Source: Bacteroidales bacterium (lineage in GTDB: Bacteria > Bacteroidota > Bacteroidia > Bacteroidales > B18-G4). Taken from it: 6,362 bases of DNA. Of this stretch, positions 1-6,029 are shown in pieces; positions within the stretch are counted from its first letter, which is position 1; every line of letters starts with the position of its first letter. The stretch lies in contig JAGLEK010000489.1 of assembly GCA_023145125.1 (NCBI GenBank), positions 1 through 6,362 of the forward strand. The letters run 5' to 3'. The notes under the pieces are model-generated. The model had not been told where the DNA came from and ran no database searches. It worked only from the letters and a program-made list of their open reading frames with translations. The position numbers were made by a program, and so were the translations under genes.

Positions 1-1
1 T

Positions 2-394
2 GAGGCTACTGATGCTGACAGCCTTATAATTTATTGGCCTTCGGGCATTGTTCAAAAGCTTTACAATGTTCCTGGTCAGCAACATATAACAATTGTTGAA
101 GATGAAACAACAGGGATTAATAAAAACCCAAATAATAAGGAAATGCAGGTTGTTATAGCTCCAAACCCTGTAAAAGACTATGCAAGATTAAGTTTTATCC
201 TTCAGGACTCACATGTGGTACGAGCCAATTTGTACACCTTGACCGGACAAAAAGTGATGGGAATTTTAAATGAATCGTTTCCAAAGGGAAATCAGGAAAT
301 TACTTTTTCAACTGAAAAGTTACATTCAGGCATATATTTGCTTAGAATTGAAACATTCGAAACTATTTATTGTACTAAAATACTAAAGCAATAA
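2..394 (+). CDS. C-terminal end of a secreted ASPIC/UnbV-type protein with T9SS sorting domain (5'-partial)
   Basis: The frame is open from base 2 to the TAA at 392-394, and no start is visible, so the gene begins before the window. The first 30 or so residues contain SLIIYWPSG (tryptophan codon at 35-37), then an N-V-P-G-Q-Q stretch and ITIVED. This matches the end of the ASPIC/UnbV domain (consensus roughly WPSG...L..V..NQ...I.E), which normally follows FG-GAP/VCBS beta-propeller repeats in large secreted proteins. A short linker leads to a T9SS type A sorting domain: APNPVKDYARL (PNP at 161-169), then LYTLTGQKV, LHSGIYLLRIE and a terminal TKILKQ. The protein is therefore predicted to cross the outer membrane through T9SS and be anchored at or released from the surface. 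Its enzymatic or binding role cannot be read from this fragment. The ASPIC/UnbV call rests on about 30 residues; the sorting domain is firm. The next gene starts 2 bases after the stop, so the two may be co-transcribed. Confidence 0.8.
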   Translation, partial: EATDADSLIIYWPSGIVQKLYNVPGQQHITIVEDETTGINKNPNNKEMQVVIAPNPVKDYARLSFILQDSHVVRANLYTLTGQKVMGILNESFPKGNQEITFSTEKLHSGIYLLRIETFETIYCTKILKQ

Positions 395-396
395 GT

Positions 397-1611
397 ATGA
401 AAAATGTATCTTTTATAACAGGGTTAATTGCAACTTTGCTATTTGCTTCCTGTACTCCAAATGCAGAAGAAATTTTAAAAAAATCATTTGAAAAATGTCA
501 ATCAATTGAAAATGGCTACTATGAAATGGATCATTACATGAAATACATGTCTGGTAATGACACGAGTTCAAGTTCTTTTATTTGTTACTTTAAAAAACTT
601 CCTGACGACACCATTTATTCTTCTGCTTTCCACTATCAACATTTTTATGATGGTGAATATTTAAGAGATGTGTTGTACACAGGAGATGACTTCGTTAACT
701 ATTGGGCAAATGATAGTACCGGAGAAATAATGTCAAAAATACTTTGGGCAAAAGACATTAAATCCTACAGTCATAATTATACCTTTTATTCACCTATTAC
801 AAGCAGCAAAAGTTATCCCCTCCCAGATGAGCCTGATTTTACGGAAGACAAACATAACTTTCAATTTATTGGAGAAGAAATGATTGATGAGTTTACCTGT
901 TACCATGTAAAAATGAATATTATACCAGAAAATGATAGTGCTGAAATAATGAAAACCATTCAAATCGAAAAGCATTACTGGATAAATAAATCAGATTTCA
1001 CCCCGATTCAATATACAATTACTTATGTATTGGAGGAGTACAATGATACGATGTACCAATTTGAAAAGAATGTTTTAAGAAAATATGAATTGAATAATCT
1101 GAAAGATGAAACTCCTTTATCATTATCTTCTGTACCACCTTATATAAAACTTAAAGACTATGTACCATACAAAAGGCCAGAACTATTACCTGACGACACA
1201 ATTGCTCCAAACTGGTCATTGTTATCACTTAAAGATGACACAATCAGTTTATCAGACTTGAAGGGGGATTTAGTGCTAATTGATTTCTTCTACAAATCTT
1301 GTCATCCATGCATGTTAGCATTGCCAGCCTTACAAAGCTTACATGAAAAATTTGAGAGCAAAGGACTTCGAATAGTCGGTATTGATCCATATGATACAAA
1401 AGAAGAAGATGATATTGATAACTTTTTGGCAAAACGCGGAGTCACTTACACAATCTTATTAGGAGGGAAAGATGTCGCTAAGGAATACCATGTATCCGGA
1501 TATCCAACAATTTATTTGATTGATAAAAATGGGGAAATAATCTACTCACAAGTTGGCTATGGTGAGGCTACAGAAGATAAACTTGAAGAAATCATCAAAG
1601 AAAATCTATGA
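397..1611 (+). CDS. Lipoprotein with C-terminal TlpA/ResA-like thioredoxin domain
   Basis: The 404-residue product starts with a lipoprotein signal peptide (hydrophobic core to residue 16, lipobox F-A-S-C with C19), so it should be membrane-anchored. Residues about 20-265 form a domain I do not recognise. It is rich in aromatic and acidic residues, begins with KKSFEKCQSIENGYYEM, and may be a LolA/LolB-like fold seen before redoxin domains in other Bacteroidota proteins; that is a guess. Residues about 268-404 are a thioredoxin-fold domain: IAPNWSLLSLKD, LVLIDFFYKSCHPC with the redox pair C302-H-P-C305, and GYPTIYLIDKNGEI with the cis-proline P370. The usual tryptophan just before the first active cysteine is replaced by serine. 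The family carries out thiol-disulfide exchange in the cell envelope, for example keeping client cysteines or cytochrome c haem sites reduced. The residues after C19 (T-P-N-A-E-E) are not a clear surface-export signal, so a periplasm-facing location is likely. The start is placed 2 bases after the upstream stop because it gives the complete signal peptide. Confidence 0.9.
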   Translation: MKNVSFITGLIATLLFASCTPNAEEILKKSFEKCQSIENGYYEMDHYMKYMSGNDTSSSSFICYFKKLPDDTIYSSAFHYQHFYDGEYLRDVLYTGDDFVNYWANDSTGEIMSKILWAKDIKSYSHNYTFYSPITSSKSYPLPDEPDFTEDKHNFQFIGEEMIDEFTCYHVKMNIIPENDSAEIMKTIQIEKHYWINKSDFTPIQYTITYVLEEYNDTMYQFEKNVLRKYELNNLKDETPLSLSSVPPYIKLKDYVPYKRPELLPDDTIAPNWSLLSLKDDTISLSDLKGDLVLIDFFYKSCHPCMLALPALQSLHEKFESKGLRIVGIDPYDTKEEDDIDNFLAKRGVTYTILLGGKDVAKEYHVSGYPTIYLIDKNGEIIYSQVGYGEATEDKLEEIIKENL

Positions 1612-1637
1612 AACGATGATTAATAGAAATACTGGAA

Positions 1638-1674
1638 TGGGGGTCCTTCTGTCGCTTCCCTCCATCAGGATGAC
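1638..1674. repeat. REP-like intergenic element (imperfect inverted repeat)
   Basis: Within the 194-base spacer between the thioredoxin lipoprotein and the next gene lies a GC-richer island in AT-rich surroundings. Its ends read GTCCTTCTG on the left and CATCAGGATGAC on the right. On the minus strand it begins GTCATCCTGATGGAGGGAAG, very like the dispersed intergenic elements of the form GTCATCCTGAGcgaAGcgaAGGATC found in many Bacteroidota and other genomes. The outer 12 bases of the two ends are an imperfect inverted repeat (8 of 12 match). Only one copy is in the window, so the repeat call depends on resemblance. Confidence 0.45.
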
Positions 1675-1820
1675 AATTTTTATTTACGGGCAGAGGTGCA
1701 AATTAGATATTAACAAGCTTTCATCCAGCACCAATCATCCGAAAATGTTGTACCTTTATAGACACCTCACGCTCACAACCTTATAATGGCAAGGGTGATA
1801 ATGCAATGCAAATATTTAGC

Positions 1821-2648
1821 ATGAAGAAAATAACATACATCTCTATTCTTATAATCCTAGTCATATGTACTAATCCGGTATTTACACAACAATTTATTGT
1901 AGGCGATACAGTGAGTTCCTTCATAACATACTCAAATATTCCTGACACATCTTTACCCTTCATGCCTCAGTCGTATTCAGAATTCAGGATCGACATCGAC
2001 TTTGATCAAATACATGATATAAGATTTTACAGGTATCATACTGCAGGACAACTTCAGACAAGAATAAAGCATATGGTTTATTCATTGGATTCAGTACAAT
2101 TTGCCTGCACATCATCTGCCTTCGATGCTGACACGCTAGCATTGGGATCTGTATTAGACGGTAAACTAAACTGGAATGATCAATATGATGGATCACGATT
2201 ATTCGAAGGATTTTATTCACAGGTCCCGCCCCCCTGGGGGCCCCCGAGCTATGAAAAAGGGCTTTTTAGAAAAGACAGCTTGTTTCTGGGCTTCAGGAAA
2301 ATTTATGAAAGCGACACAGTCTACGGCTGGTTTTGCGTTGAGTGTACACCATCAACATATATCATTAGATCTTATGCCATTAACAGGAATTACAGCAGTA
2401 TTCCTCAGCATGAAGTTAATGCTGACATAAAGATTTATCCTAATCCGGCTAAAGATATATTAATAATTGAAAACCCAGCAAAACTGAGCTTCATATCAAT
2501 ATATGATATAAATGGAAAGGGTATATTACATAAACAAATCTTTCAAGGAAAAACCAGAATAAACCTTGATCACTTAATAAATGGTTTGTATTTGCTGAAG
2601 TTTGAAACCGATAATTATATTTCAGTAAAGAAGATCATTAAAGAATAG
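1821..2648 (+). CDS. Small T9SS-exported protein of unknown function
   Basis: I place the start at the ATG at 1821 (275 residues) rather than the in-frame ATG at 1806. From 1821 the product opens with MKKITYISILIILVICTNPV and a Q-Q cleavage region near residue 23, a standard Sec signal peptide, while the 1806 start adds MQIFS before the lysines. The mature part has an acidic motif, IDIDFDQIHDIRFY, near residues 57-70, like the D-x-D-x-D calcium-type motifs in small secreted Bacteroidota proteins. Near residues 155-190 come FLGFRKIYESDTVYGWFCVE (YGWF at 168-171) and IIRSYAINRN, a pattern I associate with such proteins of unknown function. The C-terminus is a complete T9SS type A sorting domain: IYPNPAKDIL (PNP from residue 207), ISIYDINGKG, INGLYLLKFETD, VKKIIKE. 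It is expected to be secreted through the outer membrane and surface-attached or released. A run of prolines and one tryptophan (VPPPWGPPS) is encoded by an unusual G/C homopolymer tract. No catalytic motif is evident. Confidence 0.85.
   Translation: MKKITYISILIILVICTNPVFTQQFIVGDTVSSFITYSNIPDTSLPFMPQSYSEFRIDIDFDQIHDIRFYRYHTAGQLQTRIKHMVYSLDSVQFACTSSAFDADTLALGSVLDGKLNWNDQYDGSRLFEGFYSQVPPPWGPPSYEKGLFRKDSLFLGFRKIYESDTVYGWFCVECTPSTYIIRSYAINRNYSSIPQHEVNADIKIYPNPAKDILIIENPAKLSFISIYDINGKGILHKQIFQGKTRINLDHLINGLYLLKFETDNYISVKKIIKE
2225..2246. repeat. G/C homopolymer palindrome inside a coding region
   Basis: In an otherwise AT-rich gene (about 35% GC in a counted neighbouring line) this tract reads CCCGCCCCCCTGGGGG followed by CCCCCG. 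It contains six Cs (2229-2234), T, five Gs (2236-2240) and five Cs (2241-2245). GGGGGCCCCC at 2236-2245 is a perfect 10-base palindrome, and the G run can also pair with the preceding C run. The frame stays open across it (V-P-P-P-W-G-P-P-S), so the copy in this assembly is in frame. Confidence 0.8.
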
Positions 2649-2744
2649 AGAAACAACTGATTCTTAATTACCCCCGGATAAGTGTGACAATTTCCATTTT
2701 TTGGTATTAAGATTTAGGAGGGGTTCAATTCCTTTAGTCTATTA

Positions 2745-2894
2745 ATACCTGAAGACTTTATGTTCTTACTTACCCAGGAAGAAAAACATCAACTGGTCAC
2801 AAATTGTGACCGGTTACAAAACCTCAAGCATTCCGGTGCTTTGCCAATGGTATTTACTGAACAGGGGATTGCCATACTTTGCGGCAGGAAATAA
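2745..2894 (+). pseudogene. Truncated ORF6N-domain gene remnant (antirepressor-like DNA-binding family)
   Basis: Reading in the frame of the ATG at 2760, the codons from 2748 give PEDFMFLLTQEEKHQLV, then TNCDRLQNLKHSGALP, then VFTEQGIAILCGRK and a TAA at 2892-2894. This matches the second half of the ORF6N domain, whose family pattern is roughly RFPEDFMFqLTkeE...LVTNCDR..nLKHS..LPyaFTEQGvaMLS. FTEQG is at 2853-2867. The N-terminal half of the domain (LAELYGV...LN..VKRN) is absent: the frame meets a TAG at 2715-2717 and nothing recognisable precedes P-E-D. The C-terminal part after the A-M-L-S equivalent is also missing. ORF6N and KilA-N domains occur in phage antirepressors and in chromosomal genes scattered through Bacteroidota. 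This copy should be non-functional as a DNA-binding protein. About 45 residues align by eye, which makes homology much more likely than chance. Confidence 0.75.
2791..2815. repeat. 25-base near-perfect palindrome
   Basis: Arms AACTGGTCACAA (2791-2802) and TTGTGACCGGTT (2804-2815) flank a single A at 2803. Eleven of twelve positions are complementary and the twelfth is T opposite G. It lies inside the ORF6N remnant, where it encodes the conserved L-V-T-N-C-D-R, so family coding constraint could explain much of it. There is no T-tract on either side, so it does not look like an intrinsic terminator for either convergent gene. Confidence 0.7.
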
Positions 2895-2908
2895 ACAAAA
2901 CGAAAAAA

Positions 2909-2933
2909 CCAGAAACCAGAAGCCAGGAGCCAG
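2909..2933. repeat. Degenerate heptanucleotide tandem repeat
   Basis: Three consecutive 7-base units CCAGAAA, CCAGAAG and CCAGGAG are followed by a partial unit CCAG. The array ends 3 bases before the stop codon of the minus-strand propeller gene. Similar CCAGAAG-type heptamer arrays sit between genes in other Bacteroidota genomes as I recall them. The function is unknown; a slippage-prone microsatellite is the simplest reading. Confidence 0.55.
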
Positions 2934-2935
2934 CC

Positions 2936-4027
2936 TTACTGCTTAAAACAAAAACTCCCAGGAATAATACCCACCCTGAAAGTATCAACAGCCAGCCCAT
3001 TGGAACGAAAACGATACACCACACCCCGCTGAACATTATCAATGGCATCGGCCACATAAACCTCTGATGTCGACGGATCAACACCCAGGCCATAATAACC
3101 GCCAATAGAACTGTTGCCATAAGGGCTTTCAATAAAAAGCTCCGGCTGGGATACACCAATGACAGCATGACGGTAAACATGCCTGTTCAGAAAATATAAG
3201 GTATCACCACTCCCATTGATCGTAAGCTCGGAAGGAAGATCCTCCGGGGCAAAGCGGAATACCTGCTCGATATCCCGGGTTTCTGCATCGATCCTGATAA
3301 GTCCGGGCTGCTCATAGCCATAGGGATTTCCCTCGAAACCACCATCGGTGAGCACCCAGAGCTTATTATATTTATCCATGGCCATGGATTGAGGCTGTAT
3401 CAGAACTTCAATGGAATCAACAATTTTATCAGCTTCGCTGTCGATCACCAATATCTTATTATCATAACTCCAGCAATTGGTAAAAACATACTTGCCATAT
3501 TGCAGCATCTGCTCCGTAGGGTGCTGATAATAATGCGGGTCATTATTGTTTACATTGATGGAACCTGTAATAAGCTGCAATTCAGGATCGATGATGGCTA
3601 CAGAACGGGCATAGAGATCACTCACATATGCTTTTGTATCATTGATGAAGTGTATATACCGCGGTGAGGTCAGGCCAACGATCTTTCCGGTCAGCATAAA
3701 AGTCTTCAGGTCAATTGTATAGATCTTTCCGCTTCCGTTCAGCACAATATACCCGAGGCTGTCGCGGATCTGCATGGATAATGCGACATCACCGAGGGGT
3801 AGTCCATTGGTATTGAAGAACACATCATTGAAAACCTGGCCGCTCTGTATATCATAGTACGATAATGATGCATTCTCATACCCGAAATTCCCCTCATTGA
3901 TAATAAAAACACCTGATAAAGCCGGATCATGAGGTGCCGGCCGCCTTTCCCACAATTCATCATCCTTCATACACGAAGTGATGATAAGCGGCAGTAACAG
4001 CCATATGATATGTCGCAAAGCCTTCAT
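2936..4027 (-). CDS. Surface lipoprotein, YncE/DUF5074-type beta-propeller (BtuG-like)
   Basis: The 363-residue product has a lipoprotein signal peptide (lipobox I-T-S-C, C19) followed by M-K-D-D-E. A lysine plus two acidic residues right after the cysteine fits the Bacteroidota lipoprotein export signal, so the protein should face outside the cell. The mature part begins GVFIINEGNFGYENASLSYY (INEGNFG at 43-49), a hallmark of the DUF5074/YncE-like family. It continues with blade-like strands such as GKIYTIDLKT, KAYVSDLYARSVAIIDPE, KILVIDSEADKIVDSIEV, KLWVLTDGG and SEVYVADAID. The length suits a seven-bladed propeller. In Bacteroides thetaiotaomicron BtuG is a surface propeller lipoprotein that binds vitamin B12 very tightly and hands it to the adjacent TonB receptor BtuB. 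The gene order here, receptor then propeller with 3 bases between stop and start (TAG-GGA-ATG), fits that pairing and suggests translational coupling. The ligand is inferred; another cofactor or metal complex is possible. The stop TAA lies at 2936-2938. No hairpin terminator follows. Confidence 0.88.
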   Translation of the reverse strand: MKALRHIIWLLLPLIITSCMKDDELWERRPAPHDPALSGVFIINEGNFGYENASLSYYDIQSGQVFNDVFFNTNGLPLGDVALSMQIRDSLGYIVLNGSGKIYTIDLKTFMLTGKIVGLTSPRYIHFINDTKAYVSDLYARSVAIIDPELQLITGSINVNNNDPHYYQHPTEQMLQYGKYVFTNCWSYDNKILVIDSEADKIVDSIEVLIQPQSMAMDKYNKLWVLTDGGFEGNPYGYEQPGLIRIDAETRDIEQVFRFAPEDLPSELTINGSGDTLYFLNRHVYRHAVIGVSQPELFIESPYGNSSIGGYYGLGVDPSTSEVYVADAIDNVQRGVVYRFRSNGLAVDTFRVGIIPGSFCFKQ

Positions 4028-4030
4028 TCC

Positions 4031-6028
4031 CTACATTTTAAACATAAGCATCAGCATATAATTCCTTCCGGGCATCGGCCGGTACAATACCGTATGATAA
4101 GTCTCATTAAAGAGATTATATATCTTGAATTCAGCAGCCAGCGTCACCTTTTTAATATGAAATGCCTTGCCAAACATCAGGTCATTCATGAAGTATGGGT
4201 ACAGCCAATCGCGCCGGCTTACATCATTGCTGGAGGTGGTATATCTTTCGCTGTATGAATTATGCTGGTATGTGGCATAGAAACCATGATATGAGATATT
4301 CACCATGAGGTTGCCCGAATGCAATGGTATGTATACCAATTGTTTGCCATAGGATTCATCTCCCCACACCAGCTGGTCGCCATAATTCACTGAACTCGTG
4401 TAAGCATAATTACCGGCAATTTTATACCCTACTCCGCCGATGTTTCCGCTAAGCGAAAGATCAAATTCCACTCCCTTGGACTCAACCCTGTTAATATTGT
4501 TCGGCTCCCAATATCCTTTATAGCTTGGCACCCAGATTATCCAGTTGTCAATATCGGAATAAAATCCTGTCAACCCTGTATGCAACTGATGCCCGTTCAT
4601 TTCAAACAGGTAGTCGACGCCAAGCTCATAACTGATCCCTTTCTCCGGCAGCAGATCCGGATTGCCTCCCGGCTGCCAGTACAGGTCGTTCAGCGTAGGC
4701 TGATGGTAATTCCGGGCCACATTTCCCCTGATGATCAGCTCCTTTCCTTCGATTACCCGAAAATCAAAGCCGAAGTAAGGCACGAGTGGCACCACCTTCA
4801 TATCTATCCAATCCTGCCGCAGCATAAGGTTTAAGTTCAACCGGTCGCCGAAACTCTTTCTGATTGCCAGAAACAATGACATCTCCAGCCGGTCTTTCTC
4901 ATAGCCGGTCTTCTTCACGCTGTCTTTTGTTATCACATCATGATAATCCACGTCCATAGAGGCCTCTATGGAAAAATCATGTAAGAGGTCATAATTAAAT
5001 GATGCGGTATTCAGGAAACTGTTCTGCCTGCTTTCTGAATATATGGCGGGCACCTCTCCCAGGCCCGGTACATAATTTTTCAGCCAATAGTCGAGTCGCT
5101 TGCCGGAATAGCCGGTACGCAAAAGCAGGCGGTATTTCCGGCCATAGTTCTTCCAGTCGAGGACGAGATTGTTATCCAGGATGCTTTGATTATTCAGATT
5201 TGAGTGATCAGGGCCTTCATAGCTGGTAGCACGAGGGATGGTACGCTCAGCCTTTTGCAGCCAGTACTTTGCTGAAAGCACATTATTATCACCGGCCTTG
5301 AAAGATAATTCCTGTAACAGCCCGTAGCGGGTATAATCTGCATTTTTATTTGTATCCAGCGGATTGGTGATCTCACCGGTTTCAGGGTCAATATCAGCAA
5401 TGCCCCGGTTAATATATGTATAGTCGTTTTCCGAATAATTATGATAGATGCGGGTTTTAGATTGGATCTTACTGTTACCGATACCAAACTGCAAAAATTC
5501 ATCGAAGGTCTTATAGCTGCCAATGCCCTGGATATATTTTACGCTGAGTTTATTATCCCAGTCGACAGTGTTGGTTATATTGACTGAGCCTCCGATTCCC
5601 CCACTTCCATTTGAGATGGAGGCAGCTCCATATTTCAGGTCTACATCATCAAGGATATAAACAGGTATCAGTGAAAAGTCAACCATTCCGGTCATTGGAG
5701 AGTTAACAGGGATTCCGTTCCAATTCACCCGGGTGTGCGAAGCAGCAGTACCACGGAATGATGCCGTTGCCAGGGCCCCGCGGCCAAGGTTTTTGATAAA
5801 AACGCTTGTGTTCTCCGACAGGAGTTCTGATAAAGAAAGGTTGATATTCCTGAGGATGATAAGGCTGTCGACCCTGGCCTCTTTCATGCCCGCCCCTTCC
5901 TTTTTAAAACTACGGATGGCGGATACCTCTACTGTTTCCAGAACAAACACAGAGTCTTCAATGCCCTGTGAAAAGGAATGTCCTGCGATAAGCAGAAATA
6001 CGATCAATATGGCAGTTGCCCTGAACAC
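4031..6028 (-). CDS. TonB-dependent outer-membrane receptor (BtuB-like)
   Basis: The 665-residue product has a Sec signal peptide ending at HSFSQ (about residue 21). A TonB-box-like segment VFVLETVEVSA (27-37) follows, then a plug domain to about residue 155: SLSELLSENTSVFIKNLG, ASFRGTAASHTRVNWNGIPV (RG at 92-93) and YGAASISNGSGGIGGSVNIT. The rest is a 22-strand-type beta-barrel of the usual length. It includes the conserved NYHQPTLNDLYWQPGGNPDL and a last strand GRNYMLMLMFKM, which ends in methionine where barrel proteins usually end in an aromatic residue. The mature N-terminus leads directly into the TonB box, so the carboxypeptidase-regulatory-like domain of SusC proteins is absent. That points to a small-cofactor or siderophore-type receptor of the BtuB group. 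It would import a scarce ligand using TonB/ExbBD energy. The start codon is GTG (6026-6028), one base after the upstream TAA (TAA-G-GTG), chosen because it gives a complete signal peptide. The substrate is not visible in the sequence; vitamin B12 is favoured by the neighbour. Confidence 0.92.
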   Translation of the reverse strand: MFRATAILIVFLLIAGHSFSQGIEDSVFVLETVEVSAIRSFKKEGAGMKEARVDSLIILRNINLSLSELLSENTSVFIKNLGRGALATASFRGTAASHTRVNWNGIPVNSPMTGMVDFSLIPVYILDDVDLKYGAASISNGSGGIGGSVNITNTVDWDNKLSVKYIQGIGSYKTFDEFLQFGIGNSKIQSKTRIYHNYSENDYTYINRGIADIDPETGEITNPLDTNKNADYTRYGLLQELSFKAGDNNVLSAKYWLQKAERTIPRATSYEGPDHSNLNNQSILDNNLVLDWKNYGRKYRLLLRTGYSGKRLDYWLKNYVPGLGEVPAIYSESRQNSFLNTASFNYDLLHDFSIEASMDVDYHDVITKDSVKKTGYEKDRLEMSLFLAIRKSFGDRLNLNLMLRQDWIDMKVVPLVPYFGFDFRVIEGKELIIRGNVARNYHQPTLNDLYWQPGGNPDLLPEKGISYELGVDYLFEMNGHQLHTGLTGFYSDIDNWIIWVPSYKGYWEPNNINRVESKGVEFDLSLSGNIGGVGYKIAGNYAYTSSVNYGDQLVWGDESYGKQLVYIPLHSGNLMVNISYHGFYATYQHNSYSERYTTSSNDVSRRDWLYPYFMNDLMFGKAFHIKKVTLAAEFKIYNLFNETYHTVLYRPMPGRNYMLMLMFKM

Positions 6029-6029
6029 C

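Noticed and set aside
1553..1786. Open frame of 77 codons overlapping the end of the thioredoxin gene and the spacer
   Set aside because: It overlaps the 3' end of a firm gene in another frame, runs through the REP-like element, and has no recognisable domain or signal.
1751..1787. TACCTTTA (1751-1758) resembling the Bacteroidota -7 box TAnnTTTG, and TATAAT at 1782-1787
   Set aside because: Neither has a matching upstream -33 TTTG or -35 element at a usual distance; in AT-rich DNA such matches are expected by chance.
2641..2665. Inverted repeat AAGAAT...ATTCTT at the stop codon of the small T9SS gene, considered as a terminator
   Set aside because: The stem is short and all but one pair is A-T, the loop is 13 bases, and no T-run follows, so an intrinsic terminator is not supported.
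2879..2935. Frameshifted continuation of the ORF6N gene (L-?-A-A-G-N-K) after a presumed 2-base loss
   Set aside because: Only about three residues resemble the family pattern A-M-L-S-A-V-L-N, and the frame then enters the heptamer repeat, so the remnant is treated as simply truncated.
2854..3180. 108-codon minus-strand hydrophobic frame overlapping the end of the propeller gene
   Set aside because: Its hydrophobicity arises from the alternate frame of the propeller gene, which has well-matched motifs; nothing supports a separate membrane protein.
5194..5523. 109-codon minus-strand frame inside the TonB receptor
   Set aside because: It is an out-of-frame shadow of the receptor gene; the receptor frame shows clear family motifs across the same bases.
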